Origin: Clostridia bacterium
GTDB taxonomy: Bacteria > Bacillota > Clostridia > Peptostreptococcales > Caminicellaceae
Direction of reading: 5' to 3'
DNA length: 35,926 bases
Assembly: GCA_022361035.1 (NCBI GenBank)
Contig: JAKSBP010000408.1
Location: forward strand, 1 to 35,926
The position numbers and the translations under genes were made by a program. Positions 33,591 to 35,926 of the stretch are shown one piece after another. A model generated the notes under the pieces. The model did not search any database. It saw nothing but the letters and a program-made list of their open reading frames with translations, and was not told the origin of the DNA. How positions within the stretch are numbered: position 1 is the stretch's first letter; each line of letters begins with the position of its first letter.

Positions 33591-34088
33591 CTATGTACAA
33601 TTTATATAGTATCCATATAATTCTTCAATGCTAAGTCCTAAGCATTCTGCTAAATTTACATATCTAGCAAATAACCTTATGTAAATTGAAAGAGAATCCA
33701 CGTATTCCTCCCGTACAATAGTCTGCCTTAAATCCCTAATATCATCAAAAATACCGCAGAAGAGCTTAATAACATTATCGGTTTTTTCAACTTTTTCTAT
33801 AGCATCCTTATTTATTATGTTGAATTGATGTGTATTTCCTATTGATAATAAAAATTTCAAAGCATCCATATACCTTATAATTATCTTTTCCCTAGGCACA
33901 TTTCCTTTTACTTTAGAATACTTATAGCATTTTGTGATATTTGCAATTTCCCCTGTCTTTACTTGAAGTGCTAAAAACCTCAAATCGAATACATTCTCTT
34001 CTCCTATGGAATTTTCTTCTATATCGGATAAATCCTTTATCCTATTTTCAATAATATCCTGAATCTCAAATAATTCATTTAAGTCCAT
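33591..34088 (-). CDS. dUTPase-like all-alpha NTP pyrophosphohydrolase, probably degenerate
   Basis: A 165-residue all-helical protein. The layout resembles dimeric dUTPases (MDLNELFEIQDIIENRI; LALQVKTGEIANITKCYKYSK; RYMDALKFLLSIG, then C-terminal helices). In that family the first helix carries an ExxE set (VELGELANE type) and a later one ExxD (EEYVDCLHF type). Here, by alignment from memory, one glutamate is Lys (QVKTGE), one is Ile (ANI) and one is Arg (RYMD), while GE and the Asp remain. It may therefore bind but not hydrolyse nucleotides, or use another substrate. It has AGGAGGT before the ATG and is monocistronic. Confidence 0.6.
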   Translation of the reverse strand: MDLNELFEIQDIIENRIKDLSDIEENSIGEENVFDLRFLALQVKTGEIANITKCYKYSKVKGNVPREKIIIRYMDALKFLLSIGNTHQFNIINKDAIEKVEKTDNVIKLFCGIFDDIRDLRQTIVREEYVDSLSIYIRLFARYVNLAECLGLSIEELYGYYINCT

Positions 34089-34207
34089 AGGTCCCTACCT
34101 CCTTATTTTATAATTAGTATCAGGTTATAATAGTTAATATTAATATTATATATTAATTTCCTTTTCTTGTAAAGAAATTATATGAAACAATAGCATACAA
34201 ACAATAA

Positions 34208-34242
34208 AAGAATCCCGCATAACTATGTTATGCGGGATTCTT
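34208..34242 (-). terminator. Terminator of the nitronate monooxygenase-like gene
   Basis: AAGAATCCCGCATAAC / GTTATGCGGGATTCTT, a perfect 16-bp stem with loop of three, followed by TTATTG on the minus strand, 15 bp past the stop. This strong terminator is present once and has no inserted element, unlike those at 15.5, 21.0 and 29.7 kb. Confidence 0.9.
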
Positions 34243-34256
34243 AAGATAAGCTTAAG

Positions 34257-35339
34257 TTACATATTAAAAAACTTTATTGCTTCATCCACCAGTTCCTTTA
34301 TTAATTCCTTAACTGTAACAATTTCATTCATTCTATAGGCGTTCGTTCCTACAAAAATCAGCCCCTTATCCGTATCACCTTCCACGGCACTTATTAAAGC
34401 GTCAGATATACAATATGGAGTAGTCGCAGGATTACAGGGCTTTAGGCAATTGTAGCACCTGTCTATTTTAGCCTTTTTACTTTCTTCAATAGTCTCTACA
34501 AAGGCATTACGAATTGCTCGACCAGGCATTCCAACTGGACTTTTTACAAGTTGAATATCTTCTTCATTTGCACATATATATTCCTTCTTAAAATTAATAT
34601 GGGCGTCACATTCTTCCGTTGCAACGAATCTCGTGGACATTTGAACTCCCGATGCACCCATTTTTAAGAATTTTACGATATCCTTTCCCGTATAGATGCC
34701 ACCGGCAGCAATGACAGGTATGGCCTTTTTATATTTTTCTTCAAAGGGTTTTAGTCCTTCCATTACTTCTTCAACCAACTCACTAAGACTCGGTAATTTT
34801 ATGGATGTCAATTGGTCAAGGGAAAAACCTAAATGACCACCAGCATTGGGTCCTTCTACAACGACAGCATCTGGAACATATTCATATTTTCTATCCCACA
34901 TTTTTGCTATGGTGGTTGCAGCTTTACCCGATGAAACTATTGGGGCAATTTTAGTGTTGGACCCCATGACTAACTCTGGTAAATTTTTAGGAAGTCCCGC
35001 ACCGGAAATGATAATATCAATCTTCTCTTTAACAGCAGCCTTAACCATTTCCGCATAATTATTAACGGCAGCCATTATATTAACTCCTAAGATACCCTCC
35101 GGGCTTAAGCTCCTTGCTCTTTTAATTTCCTTAACAAGACCACTAATATTGGCGTCATCGTTATCTGTTTTGAAATTTTTCTCCCTAAAACCTATCTGAA
35201 CTCCAGAAATAACACCTATTCCTCCTTCATTAGCTACAGCAGAAGCTAAATTTGAAAGAGAAACTCCAATACCCATGCCTCCTTGAACGATCGGAACACT
35301 GGCGATTAGGTCGCCTATCTTTAATTGGGGTAATTTCAT
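34257..35339 (-). CDS. FMN-dependent nitronate monooxygenase / FabK-like protein
   Basis: A TIM-barrel flavoprotein of the nitronate monooxygenase/2-nitropropane dioxygenase family, which also includes FabK enoyl-ACP reductases. Visible motifs: PIVQGGMGIGVS at the N-terminus, VVEGPNAGGHLGF with the conserved His, VIAAGGIYTGKDI and GASGVQMSTRFVATEECDA for FMN phosphate binding. The 360-residue protein carries a C-terminal cysteine cluster (RCYNCLKPCNP, then YC) seen in clostridial members, possibly for metal binding. Function could be detoxification of nitronates or fatty-acid elongation; no fab genes are nearby, which disfavours FabK. It has AAGGAG before the ATG and a strong terminator. Confidence 0.88.
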   Translation of the reverse strand: MKLPQLKIGDLIASVPIVQGGMGIGVSLSNLASAVANEGGIGVISGVQIGFREKNFKTDNDDANISGLVKEIKRARSLSPEGILGVNIMAAVNNYAEMVKAAVKEKIDIIISGAGLPKNLPELVMGSNTKIAPIVSSGKAATTIAKMWDRKYEYVPDAVVVEGPNAGGHLGFSLDQLTSIKLPSLSELVEEVMEGLKPFEEKYKKAIPVIAAGGIYTGKDIVKFLKMGASGVQMSTRFVATEECDAHINFKKEYICANEEDIQLVKSPVGMPGRAIRNAFVETIEESKKAKIDRCYNCLKPCNPATTPYCISDALISAVEGDTDKGLIFVGTNAYRMNEIVTVKELIKELVDEAIKFFNM

Positions 35340-35722
35340 TAAAATTCTCTCCTTATGAAAAATTCTTAGTATTCAAAGTATATGCAATATTAAAGAATAT
35401 GTCAATAAGATTCCCCTGTTAATTACTCAGAAAATAATTAAAATTGGCTTGATTAATAGACAAAGTAAAGGCTGTGTTCTCTTTAATATTTGCAAACACT
35501 ATGTTTTAAATTTTTATCCTGTTTTTATGTATTCTTGCCCTATTTTTCAAATTTATTCCAAAATTGTATTATTATTTTATCTTTTCTCTTAATCAATAAA
35601 CAGAAGAGAGCTATATGAATAATTATCCTAAGAATAATATATATTCTATAATTGGGATTTATATTCTAATCTGTTAAAAAGACCATGCTCAGCTTTAAAT
35701 TTAACTTGTTGTGCTCCTCTAT
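35340..35722. other. AT-rich upstream region of the FMN protein
   Basis: About 380 bp without a gene. It should contain the promoter of the FMN-dependent protein gene; I see no clear -35/-10 pair. It leads into the family A repeat. Confidence 0.4.
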
Positions 35723-35797
35723 ATAGATGTGTGACTAACAAACTTAATAAACGAAAGCAGCCACTGAGGTTTCCTTTAGAGCGATTTTTATAAATCT
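35723..35797 (+). repeat. Family A palindromic repeat, left part (interrupted)
   Basis: Starts ATAGATGTGTGACTAACAAA and continues through the left inner arm GCAGCCACTGAGGTTTCC and GCGATTTTTATAAATCT. It then breaks off at ATAAATCT, where other copies go on with GTTTTACC. Unrelated sequence follows. Confidence 0.85.
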
Positions 35798-35926
35798 TAA
35801 ATGGTTTCACTAGTTGACTTTCAAGCTCTGTCCATTGCTAAAATCAACATTCGTCATCAACACCCTATCGAGGTTTTAGCGACTGAATTTGCATAGTGTC
35901 AAAGTCCATGCTAATGAAAAGATCCC
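35798..35926. mobile_element. Possible end of an insertion sequence
   Basis: 129 bp of unique sequence begin exactly where the family A repeat is broken, after the octamer ATAAATCT. The window begins with the same octamer and the missing half of the repeat. An element with an 8-bp target duplication would produce this. Short frames exist on both strands (for example a minus-strand frame ending MQIQSLKPR) but none identifies a transposase. Confidence 0.35.

Noticed and set aside
35801..35896. Possible small gene in the terminal 129 bp (ATG at 35801)
   Set aside because: 32 codons, no ribosome site and no recognisable domain, at the broken end of a repeat.

Overview
The window reads as a chromosomal segment of a low-GC, anaerobic Firmicute, most likely Clostridia or Tissierellia. 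The evidence is the AT-rich sequence, strong Shine-Dalgarno sites, frequent TTG/GTG starts, the ctsR-mcsA-mcsB-clpC-radA-disA order, CarD, a YacL-type PIN-TRAM protein and two probable sigma-54 promoters. No rRNA, tRNA or CRISPR array was seen. Nearly all genes lie on the minus strand; the exceptions are proC and a small MazG-like gene.

Layout from left to right: (1) 1-640, a truncated palindromic repeat and ispF. (2) 817-13963, a catabolic block. It holds a zinc-ribbon protein, lipoate-protein ligase, HPr, an acetoin-type 2-oxo-acid dehydrogenase complex (E3, E2, E1beta, E1alpha) behind a probable sigma-54 promoter, and a galactitol-family PTS (IIC, IIB, IIA) with an AraD/FucA-family enzyme and a LevR-type sigma-54 activator that has its own probable sigma-54 promoter. 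This block separates ispF from ispD, which are usually adjacent. (3) 14668-25937, the conserved housekeeping run ispD, PIN-TRAM, carD, a MazG-like protein, disA, radA, clpC, mcsB, mcsA and ctsR, with a CtsR operator upstream. (4) 26150-29546, proline synthesis: proBA divergent from proC. (5) 29954-35339, an EF-G-like GTPase, a NIF3-family protein, a degenerate dUTPase-like protein and an FMN-dependent nitronate monooxygenase/FabK-like protein. (6) 35723-35926, half of another palindromic repeat, which stops abruptly in unrelated sequence.

The genes fit together as two carbon-uptake modules. The PTS would import and phosphorylate a sugar or polyol, the aldolase would process it, and LevR would sense PTS state and recruit sigma-54. 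The acetoin complex would make acetyl-CoA, with LplA adjacent to lipoylate its single lipoyl domain. Unusually, that domain sits on E3, while E2 has none and instead carries two subunit-binding domains.

The most unusual material is non-coding. Three intergenic regions (15447-15633, 20956-21164, 29605-29875) share one architecture. A locus-specific terminator-like hairpin is present twice as a 23-29 bp direct repeat, flanking a 141-223 bp hairpin element whose ends are conserved between loci. This is what a small mobile element that inserts into terminators and duplicates the whole hairpin would leave behind. A second family of 177-bp palindromic elements occurs five or six times, including at both window edges and inside the PTS operon. 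A 90-bp MITE-like element lies between mcsB and clpC.
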